NCBI GenBank assembly: GCA_024708885.1
Contig: JANJXT010000039.1
Coordinates: forward strand, 1-64,000
Direction: 5' to 3'
Origin: Thiobacillus sp.
GTDB lineage: Bacteria > Pseudomonadota > Gammaproteobacteria > Burkholderiales > Thiobacillaceae
DNA: 64,000 nt
A program made the translations under genes and the position numbers. Shown here piece after piece: positions 26,714 to 35,430 of the stretch. Numbering within the stretch: the stretch's first letter is position 1; the number at the start of each line of letters is the position of its first letter. The notes under the pieces were generated by a model, which was not told where the DNA came from, searched no databases, and saw nothing but the letters and a program-made list of their open reading frames with translations.

Positions 26714-27946
26714 TCAAAAATCTCCCCGCACGCTCAGAAACACCGAGCGGAACGTGTAATCGTAGACATCTTTGTTGGAATCTCGACGCCCGGCTTGCAG
26801 GCCGAGGTCAATGCTCGCCATCGGCACCGGCGCATAACTGAGCGACACCATACCGCTTGCCGTGTCGTCCTTCCGCTGGGGCAGATGCAGTAGCGGGTCC
26901 ACATCACCTTCCAACTTTCGATTCTCGAAACTGGTGTTGATGCGCAGCGTGAGTTTGGCGGTAGGCATCCACGCGGCGCCGAGCATGGCGCCCGTAGTCA
27001 GGGCGTAGTTCGCATCCTCGGTTTCGGCGTTCCGGATTTCACGATACACGGCTCCGGTCAGCATGGTCTTTGCCGAAAGCGAATAGTCCGCGGATACGCG
27101 CCCAGCCGCACCGGAGAAATCACGGTCGGAATGGGTTTCGTTTTCCCGTTGCACATAACCCACCTGCCCACGAGCCACCAGCTTGCCACTGGTGATCCAG
27201 TCGCCAAGCAGGTTGTATTCCGTCTGGGTATAGGCGCGCCCCCGGTTGTCGAGGGGGCTGCGATTCGGGAATGCCCCATCCGCCTGGCGAAACTCTGCAC
27301 GCAGCTTGCTGCGCTTGAGCGTCGTATAGCCCAGTGTCGCGGAGACGATGTCGGCGTCGTGATCCCGCACGGTCAACCTCGTGTTGCTCGACTCGATCTT
27401 CGATGCCCCGGCACCCACATGCCAGCGTGGGTGAAACTGCCACTCAGCGTTGGCAAAACGGTGGTCACGGGTGATCTTGTTGTTCACCGCCTCGAGCCCA
27501 TGCAAGGTCATGTCGGTAAAGTTTGACTGGGTCACGCTTTCGGTCGCACCGAGCAGACCGGAAAAACGGTCGCCCAGGCGCCAGTTCCAGCGGCCCTGGT
27601 AATCCGAACCGTCGTAATCGAGCGTCGTGTAGCGCGAAAAGCGAACCCAGTTCCTGGTGGCGCTGGCCGTGATGTGTTGTCGCCCCGGTTTCCAGTCGAC
27701 GTTGAGCCCCGCGCTCAGTACCCCATACTGGTCCGAAGCTGAATCGTGATCGATCACGACGGGAACTCCGTCCTGGACCACGAAGGTCTGTTCGTCCTTG
27801 GCAAGACGGAACAAATTGTCGTCATAATAGCGCGCATACGACACGAACGGCCGGAAGGTGTCGCCCTCCTTGGCATGCGCCGGTACCGCCAGCAGCGCGG
27901 CCGCCGTGGCGAGCAAGGCGGCGTACCGGCTCACCAGAATCTCCAT
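26714..27946 (-). CDS. epsL: XrtB-associated outer-membrane polysaccharide protein EpsL
   Basis: 410-residue exported protein with a signal peptide (about 1-25, ending PAHA). The rest consists of many alternating beta strands rich in Tyr, Trp and Arg, ending in a C-terminal Phe (LSVRGDF), the usual signature of an outer-membrane barrel. The pattern FVSYARYYDDNLFRL near the start is typical of the EpsL barrel found with exosortase B loci. It probably forms the outer-membrane pore for the polymer. The start overlaps the end of the upstream protease gene by 16 bases. Confidence 0.85.
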   Translation of the reverse strand: MEILVSRYAALLATAAALLAVPAHAKEGDTFRPFVSYARYYDDNLFRLAKDEQTFVVQDGVPVVIDHDSASDQYGVLSAGLNVDWKPGRQHITASATRNWVRFSRYTTLDYDGSDYQGRWNWRLGDRFSGLLGATESVTQSNFTDMTLHGLEAVNNKITRDHRFANAEWQFHPRWHVGAGASKIESSNTRLTVRDHDADIVSATLGYTTLKRSKLRAEFRQADGAFPNRSPLDNRGRAYTQTEYNLLGDWITSGKLVARGQVGYVQRENETHSDRDFSGAAGRVSADYSLSAKTMLTGAVYREIRNAETEDANYALTTGAMLGAAWMPTAKLTLRINTSFENRKLEGDVDPLLHLPQRKDDTASGMVSLSYAPVPMASIDLGLQAGRRDSNKDVYDYTFRSVFLSVRGDF

Positions 27947-28596
27947 TCTCCCGTACTCACGACGTACACGCCGAGCAGGCCGTTGGTGACGGCGTGCGCG
28001 ACGACGGGCGCCCACAGGTTGCGGGTGCGGATGTAGAGCCAGCCATAGGCCAGGCCGGCGACGAGGCCGGCGAACCATTGCAGGTGTTCGACGGCGAACA
28101 GCGCGCTGGCGATGAGCAGCGCCTTGATGCCGATGCGGCCGGGGTCGAGTTTGAGAAAGTCGGATTGCTGCACCCAGCGCTGCAGGAACGAGCGCCAGAA
28201 GAGTTCTTCCATCAGCGGCACCACCAGCGCGGCGCCGGCGATACGGAAGGCGACGAGCAGCCAGTCGATCTCACCGGCCGCGTTGATGGCGTCGTAGCCC
28301 TCGCCCATCTCGCCCATGAGCATCCAGCCGGTGTCGAGATTGACCCACAGCACCAGCACGATGATGCCCGTTGCGATCGACAGCAGCAGATGGCGCGCCG
28401 GCAGCGCCCAGGTGCGCAGTTCGTCGTAATGGCGCCACAGCACCGCGAGCGCCAGCGCGACGAGACCCGCCTTCACCGGATACAGCCAGCGCACGTCGAA
28501 GTCCGGCGCCCAGTCGGGCAGCAGACCTTCGAGCGCAAGCAGGACGATATACAGCCCGAACGGCAGGCTGCGAACGAAGATGGGAGACGTCAACAC
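27931..28596 (-). CDS. CPBP-family (CAAX-like) membrane protease
   Basis: 221-residue protein with about seven hydrophobic segments. The active-site motifs of the CPBP/Abi family are present: Glu130-Glu131 and Arg135 in MEELFWRSF, His171 in VEHLQW, and His201 in VAHAVTN. These proteases frequently accompany exosortase loci. Its substrate here is unknown; processing of an exosortase or EPS protein is an inference. It lies between epsD and epsL. Confidence 0.88.
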   Translation of the reverse strand: MLTSPIFVRSLPFGLYIVLLALEGLLPDWAPDFDVRWLYPVKAGLVALALAVLWRHYDELRTWALPARHLLLSIATGIIVLVLWVNLDTGWMLMGEMGEGYDAINAAGEIDWLLVAFRIAGAALVVPLMEELFWRSFLQRWVQQSDFLKLDPGRIGIKALLIASALFAVEHLQWFAGLVAGLAYGWLYIRTRNLWAPVVAHAVTNGLLGVYVVSTGEWRFW

Positions 28597-28611
28597 GGGT
28601 GCAGGTCACAC

Positions 28612-28675
28612 GTTGCACGCCACAAGGGCAAAGTTACAGGAAGAACCCTGCAACGTGCCGCTTGCGGCGTGCAAC
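28612..28675. repeat. Foldback repeat between epsD and the CPBP gene
   Basis: Perfect 10-base inverted arms GTTGCACGCC (28612-28621) and GGCGTGCAAC (28666-28675) enclose about 44 bases with further partial symmetry (CAAGGG and CCCTGCAACGTGC). It fills most of the 84-base gap. It resembles the arm-core-arm plan of the heptad elements but lacks a clear 7-base period. Confidence 0.55.
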
Positions 28676-28680
28676 TGCCT

Positions 28681-29631
28681 CTACTTCAGCCCGGAAACGC
28701 CCTTGCTGATGGCGTCGGCGTCGTGCGGCTCGTCCACCGCGGACGCCGGAGCCGGTGCCGCGGCGGGCGCCTCGGCTTCCTTGCCGGCATCGGCGAATTC
28801 GCCCACGTACTCGATCTTGGCGGCGGACTTGATCGAATCCAGCTCGGCCTTGGCCGCCTTCTGCCGCGCCTGCGTCTCCAGCAGGCGCACGATTGCGGGC
28901 TTGGCCTGTTCCAGCGTCACCGACTGCACCTGCGAATCGGCGAGCACGATCACCGTGAGCCCTTCCGGCGCTTTCACCACCATCGCCTGGCCGTCGGGCA
29001 TCTGCGCCAGCTGCGGCAGCAGTTGCAGCGGCAGCTGCTCGGCCGGTTTCACGCCTTGCGCGGTCTTGGATTCGAGATTTTCCGCCTTCAGCCAGGCGAC
29101 GAAATCCTGGAGGTTCCTCGACGCACCCAACTGCGCGCGGATCGCGTCGTGACGCTCCTGCGGTGCCTTGATCTGGACTTCCTGCAAACGGTAGATCTTG
29201 CGCTTGGAGAAGAGCTCCGGATGCTGGTTGAAGTATTCGGTCACCTCCGCGTCGGCCGGCTCGGTCGGCGTGCCGAGCTTGCGGCTCATGTAAGCCTCGG
29301 CGAGGATCTGCCGGCGCGCCGCGTCGAGCGCCTGCACCACCATCGGATCACGATCCAGCTTGTCGCCGAGCGCCTTCTGCGCCAGCAGTTCCTGGTCGAC
29401 CAGATTGCGCACCACCTGCAAGGACGCCGCCTTGGATTGTTCCGGAGTCAGATTGGGAACGCGCTGCAGCGCGTAGTTGACCTGGTGCACCGTCAACTCG
29501 GTGCCGTTGACCTTCGCCGCCACCTGGCTCGCGGATTTTTCGCCGCCGGCCGCCTCTTCCTTCTTGTCGCCGCAACCGACCACCAGGGCGGCAACCAGCA
29601 GCGATACGTACAGTTTGTTCAGCCCTTGCAT
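28681..29631 (-). CDS. epsD: EpsD-family peptidyl-prolyl cis-trans isomerase lipoprotein
   Basis: 316-residue lipoprotein. The signal peptide ends at the lipobox LVVGC (Cys near residue 20). A SurA/PrsA-type N-terminal helical domain follows (NGTELTVHQVNYALQRVPNL), with a parvulin-like region in the middle and a low-complexity Ala/Pro-rich C-terminal tail. EpsD is the usual first gene of XrtB eps loci, presumably a periplasmic chaperone for EpsL or other exported parts. A GAGGAAG ribosome binding site supports the ATG at 29631. The frame upstream of it is repeat-derived. Confidence 0.87.
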   Translation of the reverse strand: MQGLNKLYVSLLVAALVVGCGDKKEEAAGGEKSASQVAAKVNGTELTVHQVNYALQRVPNLTPEQSKAASLQVVRNLVDQELLAQKALGDKLDRDPMVVQALDAARRQILAEAYMSRKLGTPTEPADAEVTEYFNQHPELFSKRKIYRLQEVQIKAPQERHDAIRAQLGASRNLQDFVAWLKAENLESKTAQGVKPAEQLPLQLLPQLAQMPDGQAMVVKAPEGLTVIVLADSQVQSVTLEQAKPAIVRLLETQARQKAAKAELDSIKSAAKIEYVGEFADAGKEAEAPAAAPAPASAVDEPHDADAISKGVSGLK

Positions 29632-30177
29632 GTTCTCTTCCTCGTCAATCCAGTTGTTGGAGATTATTGGGGTACGAATGTTACACGAAGCCCAACGAGA
29701 TGGAACATCGCAGGAAACGTGCCAGAAAGATTTTTGCCGCCCTGGGTGCGATGGTGCGGGCGGGGTTGCGGTGTCGTACGAAGGACACCTTCGGGCGGAT
29801 TGAGGTGATGGTTGTGGCGCCCAATCGCGGCGAGCACCCGGAGGGCATAAAGGCGCCGGTGCCACATGTGGCGGCCCGCCCTCGGGCCGATTGCCATGAA
29901 GCCTCCACCGCCCTAATCGCGGCGGGGGCGCCGGTGCGCGGTTGTTGCCAATTCATTGGCATTACAACCACGGCCTGCCCCTTGCGGGTGCTCCTACATG
30001 TGGAAGGCTCGCCCTCGGGCCGATTGCCGTGAGGGTTCCAGCGCCCCGCGCCTGTTGCATCGACGCCACGTGTCGCTATTAAAAATATCCTGGAAATGCT
30101 TTATGCTACGTCGCCAGTCCGGTTTGCGGATGCCGGCTGTCGCGTCCGTTTTCAATCATCAAAAAACAAACGTAACG
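29632..30177. repeat. Divergent intergenic region with REP/BIME-like cluster
   Basis: The gap between divergent epsD and the OmpA-like gene holds repeats from about 29775 to 30045. There is one GAGCACCCGGAG-type unit (29830), type B and type A hairpins, and one copy of the third hairpin, GGTTGTTGCC then GGCATTACAACC (about 29940-29970), followed by CCCCTTGCGGGTG. A TATGCT at 30102-30107 could be the -10 box of the OmpA-like gene. No gene is seen. Confidence 0.75.
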
Positions 30178-30193
30178 TAAGGAGGAGGTTCAA

Positions 30194-30769
30194 ATGAGTA
30201 AAGTACGTTTCGCGGCGCTGGCCGCTGCGCTGGCCCTGTCCACCCCGGCGAGCGCCGGTTTCTTCGATTTCACCCTGGCACCGTTCATCGGCGCCGCTGT
30301 CGGCCAATCCAACTCGGACGTCACCTGCCCCGCGGCCACCAGCTGCGATGACAGCGACACGGCCTGGAAAATTTTCGGCGGCCTGGAGGTCAACGAATAC
30401 ATTTCCATGGAAGTCGGCTACGCCGACATGGGCGAAGTCGACTACAAGGGGGCCGTGAGCGGCACGCGCGAAGTCGACGGCATGACGCTGCGCCTGATCG
30501 GCACCTATGCGCTCAACCCGCGCTTCACCCTGCTCGCCACCGGCGGCATGAACATCCTCCAGGCCGACATGAAAACCGTGCCCGGCGCATCCGACGACAC
30601 CGACGTTGCGTGGTCGGCGGGTCTGGGCATGCAATACAACTTCACCAAGTCGATGGGCCTGCGCGTGGAATGGGAGCGTTATTTCGAAGTGGGCAGCTCC
30701 AACTTCAATGGCGGCACCGGCGAAGCCGATGTCGACCTCATCTCCGCCGGCCTGGTGTTCAAGTTCTGA
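30194..30769 (+). CDS. OmpA-like small outer-membrane beta-barrel protein
   Basis: 191-residue exported protein with a signal peptide (1 to about 21, ending PASA). Amphipathic strands typical of an 8-stranded barrel follow (LAPFIGAAVGQS, ISMEVGYADMGEVDYKG, MQYNFTKSMGLRVEWERYFEVG), with a C-terminal Phe (LVFKF). This is the OmpA_membrane/opacity type without a peptidoglycan-binding domain. TAAGGAGGAGG at 30178-30188 is a strong ribosome binding site. A strong terminator follows. No function can be assigned beyond an outer-membrane location. Confidence 0.85.
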   Translation: MSKVRFAALAAALALSTPASAGFFDFTLAPFIGAAVGQSNSDVTCPAATSCDDSDTAWKIFGGLEVNEYISMEVGYADMGEVDYKGAVSGTREVDGMTLRLIGTYALNPRFTLLATGGMNILQADMKTVPGASDDTDVAWSAGLGMQYNFTKSMGLRVEWERYFEVGSSNFNGGTGEADVDLISAGLVFKF

Positions 30770-30854
30770 GGCCCGCGCCCGGAAACACGCCAGCATGAAC
30801 AAAGGGGGCCATTTGGTCAGGCGCTGAGGTAAAGCGCTGATACGCCCGCTTTTC

Positions 30855-30889
30855 AAGCCGCTTCGCCCGCAAGGCGAAGCGGCTTTTTT
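30855..30889 (+). terminator. Strong intrinsic terminator
   Basis: A 13-bp perfect stem (AAGCCGCTTCGCC at 30855-30867, GGCGAAGCGGCTT at 30873-30885) with a 5-base loop is followed by TTTTC. It ends the OmpA-like transcript about 85 bases past the stop codon. Confidence 0.9.
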
Positions 30890-30924
30890 CTTCGCGCAGG
30901 ATTGCGAAGTCCAACCTGCGGCCT

Positions 30925-30939
30925 ATTGGATAATCCGGG
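30925..30939. repeat. ATTGGATAATCCGGG repeat, first copy
   Basis: The 15-base sequence ATTGGATAATCCGGG is identical at 30925-30939 and 38779-38793, each copy beside a CCAACC/CAACCC and GGCC-containing stretch and next to a gene 3-prime end. It appears to be a minor dispersed intergenic repeat. Confidence 0.5.
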
Positions 30940-30940
30940 T

Positions 30941-31630
30941 TCAGTACGGCCTGTACCACTCGATGCCTGCATAGGCGCGCGCCGAATCCGAATCCAGCTT
31001 GCTCAGTCCGAGTTTGACGGTCAGTGCCGCGTCGTCGCCAACGCGGATTCCGCCAAGGTATGCGCCGACCTTGACCAGATGGTAGAGCGGGTCGCCCTGC
31101 GCGACCACTTCGGGACCGATCAGGAGATGGCCGCGCAGGCCGGTCTGCGCCCGCAGGCGCGCCCAGTAGCTGGAATGCCCCACGACGTGGCTGGCGATGC
31201 CATTCAGCCGCCATTGGGACGACAACACGGCTTCCCCTTCGAGTTGCAGTTTGGCGCTGAAATCGCCGCCGCGGTCTTCGTTGGACAGGTCGTCCGGGCT
31301 CAGCCGGGTGTTGCTGTAGCGGCCTCCCGCATAGGCGCCCCACCATCCGCGCTCCGAACTGCCCTGATATCCGAGCGCGGCTTCCGCGCCGCCGACTTTG
31401 GCATCGATGTCCTGGCCAGGCAGTTTTTCGTAGCGGTACGCCGTGTAGTCCAGCCAGTAGCGCTGCGCCCAGCCCTTGCCCAGCGCGCTTCCGCGCAGCG
31501 GCAGCACGGTGCCAAAATACGCCGAGTGCGTGTCGCTTGCGCCCTCGACGCCGGCCAGCGCGACGCCGGTCTGCGCCTGTGCCGGCAGCGCCAGCGCGCA
31601 GGCAACGAGTCCGATCCAAGTCCTGTTCAT
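30941..31630 (-). CDS. Exported BcsS-like protein (cellulose biosynthesis-associated)
   Basis: 229-residue protein with a signal peptide ending LPAQAQ. The body has barrel-like or beta-rich repeats (WWGAYAGGRYSNTRLSPDDLSNEDRGG near the middle) and ends VEWYRPY-like (IEWYRPY). The middle part matches my memory of the BcsS family found beside cellulose synthase genes. It is co-directional with, and directly downstream of, the synthase-like gene, which supports the link. The start could also be the in-frame ATG 6 bases upstream. Confidence 0.6.
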   Translation of the reverse strand: MNRTWIGLVACALALPAQAQTGVALAGVEGASDTHSAYFGTVLPLRGSALGKGWAQRYWLDYTAYRYEKLPGQDIDAKVGGAEAALGYQGSSERGWWGAYAGGRYSNTRLSPDDLSNEDRGGDFSAKLQLEGEAVLSSQWRLNGIASHVVGHSSYWARLRAQTGLRGHLLIGPEVVAQGDPLYHLVKVGAYLGGIRVGDDAALTVKLGLSKLDSDSARAYAGIEWYRPY

Positions 31631-31668
31631 CTGCATTCTTTCTGTATTTCGTGCGGGATTATGCCCGA

Positions 31669-33828
31669 TCACGCGGCCGCGACGACCGTCTCCGGCGCCA
31701 GGCGTACGCGGTAGCGATACAGGGTGCCGCCGCCGGTGGCGAGCACGTCGCATTTCGACGCGCGCCCATGCAGGATACGGGCACCCGTCCTCGTATGCAC
31801 CACGATCGCGAGCAACTGCGCCGCATCGATCATGCGGTCGACCAGCAGTTCGATCTCATCCTGCCGCGCCAGCGTGCCCACCAGGCCAATGTGCCGCGCC
31901 GCATGCGCAGCCCCATCCGGGGCCAACTCGCAGCTCGACCAGTAGCGCACCGCCGGGGGCGTTTCCGCCTTGGGCACCCATCCCATTTTTTGCAGCGGCG
32001 TGGGGCTGTCCTCGCGATAGCGGTTCAGTTCCCACTGCATGTTCGATCCGTAGAGGAACTGCTCGATGCGTTGCGCTTCGGCAAGCGGCAAGTCGTGGAA
32101 GGCCCCGCCGACCAGGCGCGTGTAACGCGATTCACCCTGCTCGGCGCTCACCGTGCCACGCACCTCGAATTCCGCCGCGAGCGGGCCATCCGGCAGGTAC
32201 AGCAGCAACGGCATCCGCTCGCCTACCGTCGGCTCGCCGAGCGCACCGTAAAAACTCAAGCCCCGCGGCGAGAGATCATCCACGGTGCCAAGCACTCCGT
32301 TGAGCCGGGCGGCGACCGGAAACTGGAAACGGTATTCGTCGCGGCGGTTATCGTCCTGGCGGCGCGTGAAACGCACCACCCGCAGGGCCAGCGCAGTGTT
32401 GACCGAGGCCCAGAACACGTTGGCCCACATGCCATCGGCGGGCAGGTGTCCCGTCGAATGGAACAGCAGGATGCCGACCGGAATCGCTACGCCGTTCAAG
32501 CCGATGACCGCGATCTGCGGTGCCAGATACTGCAGGGTCGACGAACGCTCGCGCAGGGCCTTGGCGGTGACGCCAAAACGGGTGCGCACCTTGAACACGC
32601 CCAGTGTGGACCAGGCAAAACTGGCGAAGCGCGCCATGTTGTATTGCTCGATCAGGACGCTGCGGCCATAGCCCCGCGCGATCTCCTCGAACGCCAGAAA
32701 GTTGAGCGCAATGTAGGGCAGGAAATGCAGCAGGAACACCCATCCGTCGACACTGACGGGCATCGCACCCGCCATCAGGACGTAAACGGGCGCGAAATAG
32801 AAAAATGCCTTCTGCCAGCCATCGAAATACGCCAGCGCCGTTGCCAGGTAGTTGAGCCGCTGCGCCAGGGTGAGGCCGCGGGTGAACAGGATTCCTTCCT
32901 TGCGCCACACGTTCATCGCGCCGACGCCCCAGCGCACCCGCTGCTTGAGAAAGGGCTCGATCTTCGCCGGGGCCACGCCGTAAGCCAGCGATTCGCAGTG
33001 GTAGACCGAGCGATAGCCGCGCTTGTGCAGGCGCAGGCTGGTGTGGATGTCCTCCGTCACCGTGCCGGTTGCGAAACCGCCGATGCGGTCGAGCGCGCTG
33101 CGGCGAATCACCGCGCAACTGCCACAGTAGAACGCGGCGTTCCAGACATCCTTGCCGCGCTGGATCACACGGAAGAACAGGGACTGTTCGGACCAGGCGA
33201 TCCGGCTGCGGGAATCGGTGCGGTTCTGGAACGAATCGAGGTTGTAGAAATCCTGCGGCGTCTGCACGAACGCAACCTGCGCATCGGCAAAATAGCCCAG
33301 CGTCTTCAACAGAAAATCGCGCCGCGGCGCATGATCGGCGTCGAAGGTCGCGATGAGGTCGGCGTCGCTGCTGGGCAAGGCATGGTTGAGGTTGCCCGCC
33401 TTGGCGTCGGTGTTGTCGCTGCGCGCGAGGTAGCGAAGGCCCAGCGCTTCCGCCATTTCGCGCATCGCCGGCCGATCGCCGTCGTCGAGAATCCATGTCT
33501 GGTGTGGATATTCCATCGCGCGCGCCGCCAGCGCGGTACGCCTGACCATCTCGACATCCTCGTTGTACGTCGGGATAAAAACATCCACTTTGAGGCCGTC
33601 GGGCGGCGGCGGCGCCTGACGCTCGGACAGGCGCCAGACCATGAAGACATTGAGCAGCGCGGTAACGAAGCCGAACACCTCGGCCCCATACAGCGCGCGC
33701 GAGAAAATCGGATGCGCGTCGTTGAACGTGCCGAGGCGCCAGTACAGGTACCAGACGCCCACGGCAATGAACAAGATGATGACTGCCTGGCGTATCGGAT
33801 GCAGTGCTTGGGTGGCGGGTCGTGGCAT
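31669..33828 (-). CDS. Cellulose synthase-like GT2 with PilZ domain (BcsA-like)
   Basis: 719-residue membrane glycosyltransferase. Two N-terminal helices precede the GT2 domain with DDGD (115-118), DAD (163-165), TED (258-260) and QRVRW (296-300), all the residues needed for processive beta-glycan synthesis. About four more helices follow. The PilZ domain shows RDEYR (RxxxR, 496-500) and DLSPRG (DxSxxG, 518-523), so c-di-GMP activation is likely. The roughly 150-residue C-terminal tail is not recognised. BcsB, BcsC and BcsZ are not in the window. The start at 33828 is the first that leads straight into a transmembrane helix. Confidence 0.87.
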   Translation of the reverse strand: MPRPATQALHPIRQAVIILFIAVGVWYLYWRLGTFNDAHPIFSRALYGAEVFGFVTALLNVFMVWRLSERQAPPPPDGLKVDVFIPTYNEDVEMVRRTALAARAMEYPHQTWILDDGDRPAMREMAEALGLRYLARSDNTDAKAGNLNHALPSSDADLIATFDADHAPRRDFLLKTLGYFADAQVAFVQTPQDFYNLDSFQNRTDSRSRIAWSEQSLFFRVIQRGKDVWNAAFYCGSCAVIRRSALDRIGGFATGTVTEDIHTSLRLHKRGYRSVYHCESLAYGVAPAKIEPFLKQRVRWGVGAMNVWRKEGILFTRGLTLAQRLNYLATALAYFDGWQKAFFYFAPVYVLMAGAMPVSVDGWVFLLHFLPYIALNFLAFEEIARGYGRSVLIEQYNMARFASFAWSTLGVFKVRTRFGVTAKALRERSSTLQYLAPQIAVIGLNGVAIPVGILLFHSTGHLPADGMWANVFWASVNTALALRVVRFTRRQDDNRRDEYRFQFPVAARLNGVLGTVDDLSPRGLSFYGALGEPTVGERMPLLLYLPDGPLAAEFEVRGTVSAEQGESRYTRLVGGAFHDLPLAEAQRIEQFLYGSNMQWELNRYREDSPTPLQKMGWVPKAETPPAVRYWSSCELAPDGAAHAARHIGLVGTLARQDEIELLVDRMIDAAQLLAIVVHTRTGARILHGRASKCDVLATGGGTLYRYRVRLAPETVVAAA

Positions 33829-34010
33829 GAATCCGTCGGGAGTGTGAAAGACACCGGCTGCCACAACCAAGATTCGTGCCATGCCATCACACGGCAATTC
33901 GGCACCTGACCCAGGATGCGGAAGGCACCTGTTCCTGTGTACCGCGCCTGATGCTCCGCTGCGCCGCTGCGGGTAGAATCGACACATCGACACTACCGGT
34001 GGAGCGCGCT

Positions 34011-35384
34011 GTGGACTACCCCAAGGAAATCTTCAAGGCCTACGATATCCGCGGCATCGTTGGCAAGACCTTCACGCCCGAGATCGTCGAGGCGATTGCC
34101 CACGCCATCGGTTCGGAAGCGGTGGCGCGCGGGCAGACGGAAATCTGCATTGGCCGCGACGGCCGCCTGTCCGGGCCGGATCTGTCCCAGGCCCTGGCGC
34201 GCGGCATCCGCAAGGCGGGCGTCGGCGTCGTCGACCTCGGCATGGTCGCCACGCCGATGACGTATTTCGCCGCTTACCAGCTCGGCACGAACAGCGCGGT
34301 GATGGTCACCGGCAGCCACAACCCGCCGGACTACAACGGCCTGAAGATGGTGCTCGGTGGCGAGACGCTGGCCGGCGACGCCATCCAGGCGCTGCGCCAG
34401 CGGCTCGTCGACAATCGTCTCATGCACGGCGAGGGCGCTTACCGCACGCACGACATTGCCGGCGAGTACCGTGCGCGCATCGTCTCCGACGTCAGGCTTG
34501 CACGGCCCATGAAGATCGCCATCGACTGCGGCAACGGCGTACCCGGCGCATTCGCGCCGCAACTGTTCCGCGAACTCGGCTGCCAGGTCGACGAGCTTTT
34601 CTGCGACGTCGACGGCAATTTTCCGAACCACCACCCCGATCCCTCGCAGCCGAAGAACCTGCAGGATCTGATCGCGCACCTGAAGACCAGCGACGCCGAA
34701 ATCGGTCTGGCCTTCGACGGCGACGGCGACCGCCTGGGCGTGGTCACCAAGGACGGCAGCATCATCTTCCCCGACCGCCAGCTGATGCTGTTCGCCGACG
34801 ACGTGCTCTCCCGCAATCCCGGCGCCGAGATCATTTTCGACGTCAAGTCGACGCGCAAGCTGTTCGGCTGGATCCGCGAGCGCGGCGGCCGTCCGCTGCT
34901 GTGGAAGACCGGCCACAGCTTCATCAAGGCGAAGATGAAGGAAACCGGCGCCCTGCTCGCCGGCGAGATGTCCGGCCACGTGTTCTTCAAGGAGCGCTGG
35001 TACGGCTTCGACGACGGCCTCTACGCCGGCGCGCGTCTGCTGGAATACCTGTCGAAGCAGGCCGATATCAATGCCACGCTGCACGGCCTGCCCGACACGG
35101 TGAACACGCCCGAGCTCAACATCAAGATGGCCGAGGGTGAGCACTACGCACTGATGGAGCGCCTGAAGAACACCGCGAAATTCCCCGACGCGCAGGACGT
35201 GATCACCCTCGACGGGCTGCGTGTGGAATATGCGGACGGCTTCGGGCTGGCGCGCCCGTCGAACACCACGCCGGTCATCGTGCTGCGCTTCGAGGCGGAC
35301 GACGCCGCTGCACTCGCGCGGATCCAGGCGGATTTCCGCCGCGTGCTCCACGAGACGGCACCGGATTTGGCGCTGCCGTTCTGA
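34011..35384 (+). CDS. Phosphomannomutase/phosphoglucomutase
   Basis: 457-residue alpha-D-phosphohexomutase (ManB/AlgC type) converting hexose-6-phosphate and hexose-1-phosphate. The phosphoserine Ser102 lies in TGSHNPPDYNG. The Mg-binding loop is FDGDGDR (235-241), the sugar loop GEMSGHVFF is in the third domain, and the phosphate loop RPSNTTPVIVLRFEAD is near the C terminus. A GTG start at 34011 with GGTGGAG 6 bases upstream is chosen. It could feed glucose-1-P to rfbA and mannose-1-P to the GDP-mannose needed by gmd. Confidence 0.94.
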   Translation: MDYPKEIFKAYDIRGIVGKTFTPEIVEAIAHAIGSEAVARGQTEICIGRDGRLSGPDLSQALARGIRKAGVGVVDLGMVATPMTYFAAYQLGTNSAVMVTGSHNPPDYNGLKMVLGGETLAGDAIQALRQRLVDNRLMHGEGAYRTHDIAGEYRARIVSDVRLARPMKIAIDCGNGVPGAFAPQLFRELGCQVDELFCDVDGNFPNHHPDPSQPKNLQDLIAHLKTSDAEIGLAFDGDGDRLGVVTKDGSIIFPDRQLMLFADDVLSRNPGAEIIFDVKSTRKLFGWIRERGGRPLLWKTGHSFIKAKMKETGALLAGEMSGHVFFKERWYGFDDGLYAGARLLEYLSKQADINATLHGLPDTVNTPELNIKMAEGEHYALMERLKNTAKFPDAQDVITLDGLRVEYADGFGLARPSNTTPVIVLRFEADDAAALARIQADFRRVLHETAPDLALPF

Positions 35385-35430
35385 GGATGACGCGCATGGC
35401 CTGCGCAGCGTTTGCCTACGCGTCAGCGGA

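Noticed and set aside
31537..33909. A 790-codon plus-strand frame opposite the cellulose-synthase-like gene
   Set aside because: It is a shadow of the GT2/PilZ gene on the other strand, with no recognisable domain and no ribosome binding site.
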